Source of the DNA: Clostridiales bacterium
GTDB lineage: Bacteria > Bacillota > Clostridia > Lachnospirales > Lachnospiraceae
Reading direction: 5' to 3'
Assembly: GCA_018365455.1 (NCBI GenBank)
Contig: JAGZJZ010000034.1
Location: forward strand, 1-64,000
Length of the DNA stretch: 64,000 nucleotides
Shown here: piece by piece, positions 1 through 7,856 of the stretch
How the letters are laid out: the number at the start of each line of letters is the position of its first letter
Position numbering within the stretch: position 1 is the first letter of the stretch
Program-made: the position numbers and the translations under genes
The notes under the pieces: generated by a model
Seen by the model: the letters and a program-made list of their open reading frames with translations, nothing else
What the model was told of the DNA's origin: nothing
Databases searched by the model: none

Positions 1-64
1 GCCAAAAAGCGCTTCGGGAAGGTTAGAAAATGCCAGTTCTGCGTTGAGCCTTCCAAACCCCTCT

Positions 65-126
65 CCTGGTCCGCCCCCTTCTCTTTCCGTACACTACCTC
101 TGTATACAAAGCGTCCTTACTCAGCA
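65..126. repeat. 62-bp interspersed repeat, copy 1
   Basis: This segment matches 50379-50440 at 59 of 62 positions without gaps; the three differences are C/T, T/C and C/A. Similarity stops sharply on both sides. Both copies are intergenic. I see no coding sense, hairpin or target-site duplication, so the nature of the element is unknown. Confidence 0.75.
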
Positions 127-337
127 AAACCCAAATTTAATCTTTTATAACGTAAGCCTTATCCTGTTTCAGCTAATTGTTCTAGCTAATTCCCCTAATT
201 TGTTAGTAATATATTTGTAACTTGAAATTGTGCGGTGTAGTAATAGCAAGCCTAAAAAATGGTAAATCCAGTATATTTTTACAAATAGATTAAATTTCTA
301 TAAATTTGCATCTTCCTATTGCAGTTTACATAATAAT

Positions 338-367
338 TTGTTATAGTTACAGTATAACAAATATAAT
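338..367 (+). promoter_or_regulatory. Probable sigma-A promoter of mecA
   Basis: TTGTTA at 338-343 and TATAAT at 362-367 are separated by 18 bases, about 45 bases before the mecA ATG. Confidence 0.45.
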
Positions 368-412
368 AATACCATTTTGAATTTTACATGGTCTGGAAGG
401 GGGGAAATAACC

Positions 413-1015
413 ATGAAAATAGAGAAAGTGAATGATTCAAGGCTTCTGTGGTCACTAAATCGAGAGGACTTTATTGAATATAAACTCAATGTTAATGATT
501 TTTTATACGGGACGCAAAAAGCACGCACACTATTCCAGGAAGCAATGAGGAAGGCAGAAAAAGATTTAATGTTCCAGGTGGAAGGTTATCTCCTTCATTG
601 TCAGCTTCAGGAATTATCGGCAAGCGGAGTCACATTTTCGATTACCAGAAAAGAGCAGCTGCCAAAGACAGAAGAGAACCAGTCAGATGCAGAATCGGTT
701 GAACATACAATGGCAAAACAAGAGGAATTGCATCTCCTCTATGAATTTGCTGATCTGGATGATGTCATTCGGGTATCAAGGCTTATCAACACGGAAATAC
801 CTTTGGAAAATGCGTTGTACAAATTTGAAGGTGAATACCTTTTATTCGTAGAACCCAATAAGGACGAAGGGGAACAGATGGCTTGGTGTACCATTAATCT
901 GGCTGAATTTGCAGATGTGGAATCTGTGACAAGAGGGCAAAAGGCTTTGCTGTGTGAACATTCCGAATGTATTTTGGAAAAGGATGCACTGCAGAAATTA
1001 CGGGTTCTCAGTTAA
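413..1015 (+). CDS. mecA: Adapter protein MecA
   Basis: A 200-residue protein resembling the MecA/YpbH adapter family, which delivers substrates such as ComK to the ClpC/ClpP protease in the cytoplasm. The N-terminal part is the short substrate-recognition region. The middle is acidic and glutamate-rich (PKTEENQSDAESVEH), as in MecA linkers. The C-terminal part, with LLYEFADLDDVIRVSRL, resembles the ClpC-binding domain. I chose the ATG at 413 because a GGAAGGGGGG ribosome binding site sits just before it; an in-frame TTG at 377 has none. It appears monocistronic, with a hairpin/T-run about 15 bases after the stop. Family assignment is fairly sure; substrates in this organism cannot be read from sequence. 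Confidence 0.82.
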   Translation: MKIEKVNDSRLLWSLNREDFIEYKLNVNDFLYGTQKARTLFQEAMRKAEKDLMFQVEGYLLHCQLQELSASGVTFSITRKEQLPKTEENQSDAESVEHTMAKQEELHLLYEFADLDDVIRVSRLINTEIPLENALYKFEGEYLLFVEPNKDEGEQMAWCTINLAEFADVESVTRGQKALLCEHSECILEKDALQKLRVLS

Positions 1016-1031
1016 ATAGATAAAACAAGGA

Positions 1032-1123
1032 ATCCCGGCGGGAAATGCATTTATGCAGCTGTCTATAGGAGCGGAGACGCTGTCTATAGCGGAGTTAAAT
1101 GTAATTTCTGCCGGGATATTTTT
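1032..1123 (+). terminator. Long hairpin and T-run after mecA
   Basis: Arms at 1032-1046 (ATCCCGGCGGGAAAT) and 1104-1117 (ATTTCTGCCGGGAT) pair and are followed by TTTTT at 1119-1123. The large loop holds a direct repeat of GCTGTCTATA at 1058-1067 and 1079-1088. A second small hairpin, CTGTATCA/TGATACAG, follows at 1127-1148. Confidence 0.55.
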
Positions 1124-1203
1124 CTGCTGTATCACTGGTCTGATACAGGATGTTTTTGCATTCCTGTTCACAGACCTGCCTCCCAGCAAGAACCCATAAC
1201 CCC

Positions 1204-3504
1204 TTATTTAATAAAATGAAGAGGCTTCGGATACCCATAAGAGCGGAACAGGGCCTCCAGTTTTGTCTGCCCCTGTATAAGGGCGTCTTCTATGGTATAG
1301 CCTTTCTCTAAAATGTTTCTCAGCACACCACATAGAATTGATTCAATCTTGTTCTGAGGGATTATCAGCGACCTGCTTCGGTAAGGTCCGTTTCTTTTGC
1401 GGCAATAGGCAAAGCTTTTTTCGGTTAATTCCATCCAGGGATACAGTTTCATTAATTCATGGCTGTGGTATGGTGCTATGACCGGTGACTGTCCATCCAG
1501 AATCGTCATGTAGCTGCTGGTATCGGGCTGGCAGAGCCAGTTGAAATATCGGAATATTTCTTCTGACTTTGTAGTAAACGGATTCAGACCGAAATTCCAG
1601 CCGATGCTCACCGGAGTTTTTCCGGGGATGGGTTCATAGCCTACCCGGCCTATGATATTTTCATGAATACTGTTGCTGATTTTTGCAGCGTATTCCGTGT
1701 ATGTAAGAAGAATTGCTGTTTTGCCGGAATAAAAATCAGAGACCGTCTTTTGAATGGATGTCTCAAAAGGGGACTGTTCTACATAATGTAGTGTCTCTAA
1801 TATGTGGCGGAATGCCTTTATATTTTCGGGAGTGTTCATGCATACCCGGTTGTACTTATCCCATAATTTCCCACCGAATGACCAGAGCCGTATCAGGATT
1901 TCCGGTGCCAGTTCCTCGTCCATGCTTCCGGCAAAGGAGGTGCCATAAATAGTGGGGGAATCAGGGTTGCAGGAACGGGTGAAAAAATTGGCAATGCCGT
2001 TAAATTCTGTCCAGGTCTTGGGCGGACGCAGGGATATCTTATATTTATTTTTAAATGCTTTTATCAGGTCTCGTTTTTCAAAGAGGTCTTTGCGGTAAAA
2101 CATGATCTGGGATCCGCCAATGATGGGGATACCATAGTAGCGGTTTTCATAGCAGCAGTTGTCCATGTTCTCGTCAAACAGTAAGAGAGGGTTAAAGCTG
2201 CCATTTGCAATGAAATCCGTAATTTCTGATACCAGGGAGTTTTGAACCATATACTCCAGCCAGGGCACATCATACATATAGATATCATAATAATTTCTGG
2301 AACGGTCAATATCTTCTATGATTTTATTTAACAAGTTATTTTGTGGGACAAAATCAAATTCTACCGTGATGCCGGATTGCCTGGTAAAAGAACTGGTCAG
2401 GAGTTTAGTAGAATGAGACGTGTCCAGATCCACCATAAGTGCACGTAATACCGGTGCCTTCTTTAAGGGGACCGCAGAAGGCAGAGGTGAGGGTGGAGGC
2501 TCCGGAAAGTCCAGGGAAGAGTCCGTTATATTGTCGGTAAAATTCAGTAACTTTTCTTCAAAAAACATAGGGGACTCAATATTCTTTGCCAATAACCTGG
2601 AAGCTTCCGTACCCAGGGTAAAAGCTGTTCTGGACGTATAGATAGTTCCGGGCAGCCGGGCAGAGCTGTTCCAGCTTTCTTCCCCAAGGGTGATTACCTG
2701 GATATCCCGGGGAACATTGCGGCCCTGGATATGGAATGCTTCCAGGACGCCGTAAGCGATGTTTTCGGAAGAGGTAATGACTGCTTCAACTGCTTTGCCG
2801 CTCAGGCGGTGCATGGTTGATTTAAAAGCATCTTCTTTTGTCATATTTGTATTGCAGACCAGAGCGTCATCGAATTTCCGCCCATAGTTTTGAAAAGCCG
2901 TCTGGTATCCGCAAATGCAGTCTTTTTCAGAAGAAAAATGGGAAGCACCCGTAATTAAAGCGATGTTTCTATAACCCTTGGACAATAGTTTTTCGGTAAT
3001 GAAACAGGTGGTACGGTAATTGTCAAAACCAGCAAAACTGACATCAACATTGTGGGGTCTTCGTTCAATAAAGACAGCGGGAATATTAAAATTCTTAATT
3101 CTGTTTTGAAAAAATTCCGTATTTTGGGGCTGGCAGGTTATAATTAAAAGCCCGGAAACGTTCTGGCTTACAAAATCTTCAATTTTCTCGCATTCAATAT
3201 CCGGTGAGTTATTGGAAAACGCCACACTGATCGTATAGTCTTTATTCTGCAGATAGGATGAAATTCCTTTAAATATTTCTGCGTGATAGTGGTTGTCAAT
3301 ATCCGTAAGTACCACACCAATTCGGTTAGTGGCAGATAATTTTAAGTTTCTGGCTGAGGCGTTGGGTATATATTTCAGCTTTTCTATGGAATCCATTACT
3401 TTCATTTTTGTTTCTGGCTTTACCTGGCGTTTTCCACTTAAGCAGCAGGAAACGGTTGCAATGGATACACCGGCATCTCTAGCAACATCATTTAAAGTTG
3501 CCAT
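1204..3504 (-). CDS. LacI-family regulator fused to a solute-binding-protein domain
   Basis: A 766-residue cytoplasmic chimera. Residues 1-50 are a LacI helix-turn-helix with hinge (MATLNDVARDAGVS). Residues about 58-330 are the LacI-type periplasmic-binding-like effector domain (IGVVLTDIDNHYHAEIFKGI). A proline-rich linker (PEPPPSPLPSAVP) follows. The remaining 410 or so residues resemble ABC-transporter family 1 extracellular solute-binding proteins (YYDIYMYDVPWLEYM; YYGIPIIGGSQIMFYR; EIFRYFNWL). There is no signal peptide, so the binding domain must sit in the cytoplasm. The ATG at 3504 has AGGGGGG nine bases upstream; an ATG at 3513 would abut that site. The gene is divergent from the 3880 operon, and palindromic LacI-type operators lie at 3608-3623 and 4206-4219. 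It probably represses or activates that operon in response to one or two ligands. Confidence 0.85.
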   Translation of the reverse strand: MATLNDVARDAGVSIATVSCCLSGKRQVKPETKMKVMDSIEKLKYIPNASARNLKLSATNRIGVVLTDIDNHYHAEIFKGISSYLQNKDYTISVAFSNNSPDIECEKIEDFVSQNVSGLLIITCQPQNTEFFQNRIKNFNIPAVFIERRPHNVDVSFAGFDNYRTTCFITEKLLSKGYRNIALITGASHFSSEKDCICGYQTAFQNYGRKFDDALVCNTNMTKEDAFKSTMHRLSGKAVEAVITSSENIAYGVLEAFHIQGRNVPRDIQVITLGEESWNSSARLPGTIYTSRTAFTLGTEASRLLAKNIESPMFFEEKLLNFTDNITDSSLDFPEPPPSPLPSAVPLKKAPVLRALMVDLDTSHSTKLLTSSFTRQSGITVEFDFVPQNNLLNKIIEDIDRSRNYYDIYMYDVPWLEYMVQNSLVSEITDFIANGSFNPLLLFDENMDNCCYENRYYGIPIIGGSQIMFYRKDLFEKRDLIKAFKNKYKISLRPPKTWTEFNGIANFFTRSCNPDSPTIYGTSFAGSMDEELAPEILIRLWSFGGKLWDKYNRVCMNTPENIKAFRHILETLHYVEQSPFETSIQKTVSDFYSGKTAILLTYTEYAAKISNSIHENIIGRVGYEPIPGKTPVSIGWNFGLNPFTTKSEEIFRYFNWLCQPDTSSYMTILDGQSPVIAPYHSHELMKLYPWMELTEKSFAYCRKRNGPYRSRSLIIPQNKIESILCGVLRNILEKGYTIEDALIQGQTKLEALFRSYGYPKPLHFIK

Positions 3505-3537
3505 GAAAGACATCCCCCCTTATTTTAAAGAGAATCT

Positions 3538-3565
3538 GGTACTGGAAAAGGTCGCTTCCAGTACC
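3538..3565 (-). promoter_or_regulatory. Hairpin at the start of the LacI-SBP transcript
   Basis: GGTACTGGAA (3538-3547) and TTCCAGTACC (3556-3565) form a perfect 10-bp stem with an 8-base loop. It lies immediately downstream of the predicted minus-strand promoter, so it is either a 5' leader hairpin or an operator. Confidence 0.5.
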
Positions 3566-3567
3566 GG

Positions 3568-3596
3568 TTAATAAGAAGTTATCATGAATTTGTCAA
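3568..3596 (-). promoter_or_regulatory. Sigma-A promoter of the LacI-SBP gene
   Basis: On the minus strand TTGACA (3596-3591) and TATTAA (3573-3568) are separated by 17 bases. The 16-bp palindrome at 3608-3623 lies just upstream of the -35 box. Confidence 0.6.
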
Positions 3597-3607
3597 ACAG
3601 TCAAGAT

Positions 3608-3623
3608 ATCTAAACGTTTAGAT
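3608..3623. promoter_or_regulatory. LacI-type operator O1
   Basis: ATCTAAACGTTTAGAT is a perfect 16-bp palindrome with the central CG typical of LacI-family sites. It lies between the divergent promoters of the LacI-SBP gene and the 3880 operon, and its 14-bp core recurs exactly at 4206-4219. Confidence 0.75.
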
Positions 3624-3642
3624 TTATATTTTAGGAAACCTA

Positions 3643-3670
3643 TTGTAAAAAATGATTAAGAATATATAAT
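3643..3670 (+). promoter_or_regulatory. Probable promoter of the 3880 operon
   Basis: TTGTAA at 3643-3648 and TATAAT at 3665-3670 with a 16-base spacer. The transcript would have a leader of about 200 bases, AT-rich, in which I see no gene or riboswitch. Confidence 0.5.
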
Positions 3671-3879
3671 GTAAATATCAGATGAACGATAAAAAAACGA
3701 AAAACAGGTTTAAAATAGAAGTGAGATTGTGCAGTATAACGGAATTACTAGCGGCTTCTGGAGGTAGGTGTTTGAAAGCAGAGTAAAAAGATAAAAAAGT
3801 CATAAAGTAAAAAAAGTAAAAAAGCTTTTTAAACAGGCTGTTACATTTAAACAAATTGAGAAAATGGAGGTATAGAAGT

Positions 3880-4203
3880 ATGAGAAGATACGGGCAGGTA
3901 ATCAGGGTAAAAAAAGAACATTTAGAAACCTATAAAGCTTTGCATGCACAGCCGTGGCCGGAGATCAATGCGAAGATCAAAGCGTGCAATATCAGCAATT
4001 ATTCCATATATTACCGGGATGGTTACTTATTCAGCTACTATGAATATACGGGAAATGACTACGAAGCGGATATGAAGAAGATGGCAGATGATCCGAAAAC
4101 GCAGGAGTGGTGGGGGTTGTGTGATCCGTGCCAGGAACCTGTGGAATCAGCAGCAGAAGGTGAGTGGTGGGCTGAAATGAATGAGGTATATCATTTAGAC
4201 TAA
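3880..4203 (+). CDS. L-rhamnose mutarotase-like protein (DUF718 family)
   Basis: A 107-residue cytoplasmic protein of the RhaM/DUF718 family, ferredoxin-like dimeric alpha-beta barrels that interconvert sugar anomers. RhaM of E. coli uses His22 and Tyr18; here residue 22 is His (KALHAQPWPE) and residue 18 is Tyr. The SNYSIYY and EWW motifs are also family-like. I chose the ATG at 3880, nine bases after GGAGG; an upstream TTG lacks a site. It is the first gene of an operon with a UroD-type methyltransferase and a ribose-type ABC transporter, and a palindromic operator overlaps the gap after its stop codon. The context suggests a sugar substrate, perhaps modified rhamnose, but the ligand is unknown. 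The same fold also serves other enzymes. Confidence 0.72.
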   Translation: MRRYGQVIRVKKEHLETYKALHAQPWPEINAKIKACNISNYSIYYRDGYLFSYYEYTGNDYEADMKKMADDPKTQEWWGLCDPCQEPVESAAEGEWWAEMNEVYHLD

Positions 4204-4205
4204 AA

Positions 4206-4219
4206 TCTAAACGTTTAGA
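4206..4219. promoter_or_regulatory. LacI-type operator O2
   Basis: TCTAAACGTTTAGA, a perfect 14-bp palindrome identical to the core of the 3608-3623 site. It lies between the stop codon at 4203 and the ribosome binding site of the 4235 gene, so it is either a roadblock operator or the control site of an internal promoter. Confidence 0.75.
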
Positions 4220-4234
4220 GAAAAGGAGATAAAT

Positions 4235-5473
4235 ATGACATCAAGAGAACGGGTATTAACATCAATCGGACATAAGCAGCCGGATTATGTTCCTCTGGAT
4301 TTAGGAGGAACACCAAGCTCAGGAATATCAGCAATTGCTTATAACAAGTTAAAAAAGCATTTAAATCTGACGGGAGGACATACAAGAATCTTTGATGTCG
4401 TACAGCAGGTCGTACAGCCGGAAGAAAACATCATGGATATGTTCGGGGTAGATGTAATTGATATAGGAAGAGCATTTAACGAAAAGGACAGCGACTGGTA
4501 TGACATTACTTTAGCAGATGGATCTGTTGGACAGTATCCCAAGTGGTTTCATCCACAGAAACAGGAAAACGGGGATTATCTTGTAATTGACGGTGAAGGA
4601 ACTGCCATTGCAAAAATGCCGGTGGGAGCTACATTTTTTGACCAAACCTATTTCCCTTACTGTGAGGACTACCCGGATGACTATCGTGACCTGGATCATC
4701 AAATGGGAAAAGTGCTGTGGAGTGCATTGGTACATAGTCCCTGGGATCATGCCGCTGAGCCGGATTTCTACAGCCAGCTTCGGGAGCGAACACTCAAAAT
4801 GAGGGAAACGACAGATCGTGCACTTATGATCACCTGCGGATGCAACCTTTTTGAGTGGGGCACCTTCTTAAGAAGAATGGATAATTTTCTCATGGATACT
4901 TATGCAGACCCGGAAAATGTAGAGATATTGGTAGGGGAACTGATGGAACGCCACCTGGCTACGCTGGAAAAGGTATGTGAGTCGGTGGGAGATATTGTAG
5001 ATATTCTCAGATTTGGAGATGACCTGGGCATGGATACCGGAATGTTTATGTCTCAGGAGAAATACCAGACACTTTTTAAGCCTCATCATAAGAAATTAAA
5101 TGATTATGTTCATAAACACAGCAATATGAAAACATTTTTACATTCTTGCGGTTCCATTTACCCCATAATGGGAGATCTCATCGATGCGGGATACGATGTG
5201 ATTAATCCGGTTCAGACAACTGCTTACCAGATGGACCCACAGGTATTAAAAAGAGAATTTGGCAGGGACATCACCTTTTGGGGCGGCGGCTGCAATACTC
5301 GCTCAGTACTTAACCGGTCCACGCCTGAGGAAGTATATGACTACACCAGAAGGATGATTGATATCTTCTATCAGGATGGAGGATTTGTGTTCAATCAGGA
5401 ACACAATATTATGCCGGATGTACCGCCGGAGAATTTACTGGCAATGTATCGGGCAGTGGCGGATGCAAGATAG
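4235..5473 (+). CDS. UroD-fold corrinoid methyltransferase (MtaA/CmuA-like)
   Basis: A 412-residue TIM-barrel protein of the uroporphyrinogen-decarboxylase superfamily, of the branch that includes corrinoid-dependent methyltransferases. It starts with the usual MTSRERVLTSIGHKQPDYVP. His303-Ser-Cys305-Gly resembles the zinc-binding HxC of MtaA-type enzymes. At the position where MtaA has a distal Cys, this protein has QEHNIMPDVPPEN with His390. That form is common in substrate-specific demethylating members of the family, though this is from memory, not a search. No heme pathway gene is nearby, so a true HemE role is unlikely. Gene order (mutarotase-like, this gene, sugar ABC transporter) suggests it removes a methyl group from an imported compound. 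AAAAGGAG lies just before the ATG. Confidence 0.75.
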   Translation: MTSRERVLTSIGHKQPDYVPLDLGGTPSSGISAIAYNKLKKHLNLTGGHTRIFDVVQQVVQPEENIMDMFGVDVIDIGRAFNEKDSDWYDITLADGSVGQYPKWFHPQKQENGDYLVIDGEGTAIAKMPVGATFFDQTYFPYCEDYPDDYRDLDHQMGKVLWSALVHSPWDHAAEPDFYSQLRERTLKMRETTDRALMITCGCNLFEWGTFLRRMDNFLMDTYADPENVEILVGELMERHLATLEKVCESVGDIVDILRFGDDLGMDTGMFMSQEKYQTLFKPHHKKLNDYVHKHSNMKTFLHSCGSIYPIMGDLIDAGYDVINPVQTTAYQMDPQVLKREFGRDITFWGGGCNTRSVLNRSTPEEVYDYTRRMIDIFYQDGGFVFNQEHNIMPDVPPENLLAMYRAVADAR

Positions 5474-5534
5474 GTTTTAGCGTGTGTGTAATAGATATGG
5501 ATAACATGAAATGGCATGAAAGGAGTATTAAGAA

Positions 5535-6545
5535 ATGGAAAAGGGCAATAAAGTCAATAAAAGCCAGTTGAAAAAATTGTTTGCGAGAAGTGAGGTAACG
5601 GTAATTGCGGCAGTGCTGGCTCTGGGTATTATTTTTACAGCATTTTCGGACAGCTTTTTTACCGCCTATAATTTATTCAACATGGGCAGAACGGCTGCAA
5701 TCTATATATTTATTGCAATTGGGCAGGCCTTGGTTGTAATTGTAGGCGGCATGAACTTATCGCTTGGATATATCGGAGGCATGACGGTTGTGGCAGCCGG
5801 TTACAGCATGCAGGTATTGGGGCTTCCGCCGGTGGCAGCAGTACTTGCCGGCCTGGCAGTGGGCGTAGCGGCAGGCTGTATCAATGGCATAATTATTACA
5901 ACATTAAAGTTAAATTCATTTGTAGTTACCTTGGCTACTTCTTTTATTTTTACCGGTTTAATCAACGGTATTTCCCAGGGTTATCCCTACAATGAGATAC
6001 CGGAAAGCTTTACATTTTTGGGAAGAGAAGGTTTCCTTGGGATTCCGTTTCTTCTCTGGATGGCAGCGATCGCCTTAATAGTACTGGGATATTTCTTCAA
6101 ATATACAGTGACAGGGCGCCGTATCTTGTCTACCGGAGGAAATGTGGAGGCGGCAAGGATGTCCGGTGTCAATACAAATAAAATGATCATTCTGGCGAAT
6201 GTGGGTTCCGGATTATTTGCAGCAATCGCAGGGCTTTTATGGATCTCCAGAACGGGGTCTGCACAGCCGTCTACCGGTGTGGACTGGATGGTTATTTCCT
6301 TTGCGGTGGCAGTAATCGGCGGAACGGCGCTAAAGGGCGGTGTATTTAATCCCATCGGAGTATTCTTTGCGGGCTTTTTGATTGTTATGGTTAAGAACGG
6401 TTTAGTTATGTTAAATGCCAATATTTATTACGAGCAGGCGTATTTGGGATTGATTCTTTTGCTGGCGGTTTCCCTGGATAGTATTAAATCCATTATGAAT
6501 AACAGGAAGCTGAAACAGGAGTTGAAAAAGAAGCAGCATGCTTAG
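5535..6545 (+). CDS. Ribose-type sugar ABC transporter permease (RbsC family)
   Basis: A 336-residue polytopic membrane protein of the BPD_transp_2 family, with about eight to ten hydrophobic segments. Its typical features include the AIGQALVVIVGGMNLSLG segment and GAVNAARMSGVN-like GGNVEAARMSGVNTNK. It would form the membrane channel of a ribose/autoinducer-2-like importer with the 6691 binding protein and the 7857 ATPase. ATGAAAGGAG precedes the start. The gene order permease, binding protein, ATPase differs from the usual rbs order. An inverted repeat of the AGAGCGTGTTTGAA family begins at its stop codon and separates it from the binding-protein gene. Confidence 0.88.
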   Translation: MEKGNKVNKSQLKKLFARSEVTVIAAVLALGIIFTAFSDSFFTAYNLFNMGRTAAIYIFIAIGQALVVIVGGMNLSLGYIGGMTVVAAGYSMQVLGLPPVAAVLAGLAVGVAAGCINGIIITTLKLNSFVVTLATSFIFTGLINGISQGYPYNEIPESFTFLGREGFLGIPFLLWMAAIALIVLGYFFKYTVTGRRILSTGGNVEAARMSGVNTNKMIILANVGSGLFAAIAGLLWISRTGSAQPSTGVDWMVISFAVAVIGGTALKGGVFNPIGVFFAGFLIVMVKNGLVMLNANIYYEQAYLGLILLLAVSLDSIKSIMNNRKLKQELKKKQHA

Positions 6546-6614
6546 AGCGTATTTGGAAAATCCCCCATAAACTGGAACGTATAGCTGCCGGAAAGCATGA
6601 TTCAAACACGCTCT
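6544..6614 (+). repeat. Palindromic intergenic repeat, copy 1
   Basis: The arms AGAGCGTATTTG (6544-6555) and TTCAAACACGCTCT (6601-6614) are near-perfect inverted repeats. The right half also contains AGCTGCCGGAAAGC, which recurs as AGCTTCCAGAAAGC in the copy at 35521-35577. It may work as an RNA hairpin between permease and binding-protein genes, but it looks like a dispersed repeat family. Confidence 0.65.
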
Positions 6615-6690
6615 CGGGCTGCCGGTACGGGTTGTATTACATATAGAAAGCAGGAGCCATGAAAGCTCCTATGAAAAGGAGAACAATAAT

Positions 6691-7782
6691 ATGAAGAAAA
6701 TGATCGCAGCTTTATTATGTGCAGCATTAGTAACGGGATTAAGTGCATGTGGAAGTCCAAAGGCACCGGCGGAAGAAACGAAATCAGGTCAGACGACGGA
6801 TGCGGCTGCCCCAGATGCAGCAGGAGAAGAAAAAGCAGGTTCTGATTCCGCAACTAAGATTGCATGGTATGCACCGGCACCCCATCCCTATTTTGACGAA
6901 GTAAAAAAGGGCGTGGAAAAATTCCAGAAAGATGAGGGTGTGGAAGTCGTAATCCAGATCGGACCGGACTGGACCCAGGCGAGTGAAAATGAGAAGGTAG
7001 AGGCTTTGATTGCACAAGGGGTAAATGCACTTTCCATCTATCCCTGTGACGCCTCCGGAGCAAACGGTCTGTATGAAGAGATCACAAAAAAAATGGGTGT
7101 TAATGTAATTAACTTTGGTACGGATACCGCCAAACCTACAACTGCTTCCTTCGCAGTGGCTACCGATGTAAAACAGGCGGCGTATGATGCAACAGAAGCG
7201 GTTATCAAGATGATGGGTGAAAAAGGAAATATCTTAAACGTTCTGGAAGTACTGGAAGATCCCAATACGGCACTGCGCAAAGAAGGTGTGGAAGAAGCGG
7301 TAGCAAAATATCCGGATGTAAAAATCATTCAGGAAATAGCCGGAATTAAAACCCAGGAAGAGGCAGTCAGCAAAATTGAAAGTGCACTTTCTGCAAATGT
7401 TGGGAAAATTGATGGTATCGTATGTACCGGACTTGTGACAAGTGTAGGTATGACACAGACTTTATCCGACTATTACGAGAAACAGGGGGATGACAAGCAT
7501 ATCTTTACGGTTGCGATTGATACGGACTCTGGTGTAATGAAAGGTATTGAAGATGGAATCGTAGATGCGACAATTGCCCAGAATACCGCAGGACACGGTT
7601 ATATCTCCTGTATGATTCTAAAATATATGGGAGAAGGATATCAGGTAAAGGATGAGCAATATTTTATTAATGCGGGTAATGTTATCGTAACGAAAGACAA
7701 TCTGACTACCTATGAAACAGAACTGGATCAGGTAACCCAGGATATTTTAGGAAAACTCACAACGGAATATCTGACGAAATAG
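6691..7782 (+). CDS. Sugar ABC transporter substrate-binding lipoprotein (RbsB-like)
   Basis: A 363-residue lipoprotein. The signal peptide ends in the lipobox LSAC with Cys20, followed by a Thr/Ala/Glu-rich linker. The mature part from about residue 53 is a Peripla_BP_4 domain (KIAWYAPAPHPYFDEVKKGV; VNVINFGTD; EGYQV), as in ribose, galactose and autoinducer-2 binding proteins. It would capture a sugar or sugar-like ligand outside the cell for the 5535 permease and 7857 ATPase. AAAAGGAGA precedes the ATG. A small stem AGGAGC/GCTCCT at 6652-6670 lies just upstream. The exact ligand cannot be read, though the operon's mutarotase-like and methyltransferase genes suggest a modified sugar. Confidence 0.88.
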   Translation: MKKMIAALLCAALVTGLSACGSPKAPAEETKSGQTTDAAAPDAAGEEKAGSDSATKIAWYAPAPHPYFDEVKKGVEKFQKDEGVEVVIQIGPDWTQASENEKVEALIAQGVNALSIYPCDASGANGLYEEITKKMGVNVINFGTDTAKPTTASFAVATDVKQAAYDATEAVIKMMGEKGNILNVLEVLEDPNTALRKEGVEEAVAKYPDVKIIQEIAGIKTQEEAVSKIESALSANVGKIDGIVCTGLVTSVGMTQTLSDYYEKQGDDKHIFTVAIDTDSGVMKGIEDGIVDATIAQNTAGHGYISCMILKYMGEGYQVKDEQYFINAGNVIVTKDNLTTYETELDQVTQDILGKLTTEYLTK

Positions 7783-7856
7783 AATAATGTGCCTTCCAGA
7801 GAAAATACGCTGCTATAAAGAAGCATTTTCGAAGGGAGGCATCAGTGGAGGTTTGT

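Larger units (their letters stand above)
1..412. other. Non-coding left edge with interspersed repeat and mecA promoter region
   Basis: No convincing gene is visible before mecA. Positions 65-126 are one copy of a 62-bp repeat found again at 50379-50440. Positions about 130-335 are AT-rich with no structure I can name. A possible mecA promoter lies at 338-367 (TTGTTA, 18-base spacer, TATAAT). Confidence 0.6.

Noticed and set aside
998..1189. 63-residue minus-strand reading frame after mecA
   Set aside because: It overlaps the terminator hairpin and direct repeat, has no ribosome binding site and no recognisable composition.
4235..5473. True uroporphyrinogen decarboxylase (HemE) for this and the other UroD-like genes
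   Set aside because: No heme genes are nearby, five paralogues occur, and MtaA-like HxC motifs and corrinoid partners point to methyl transfer.
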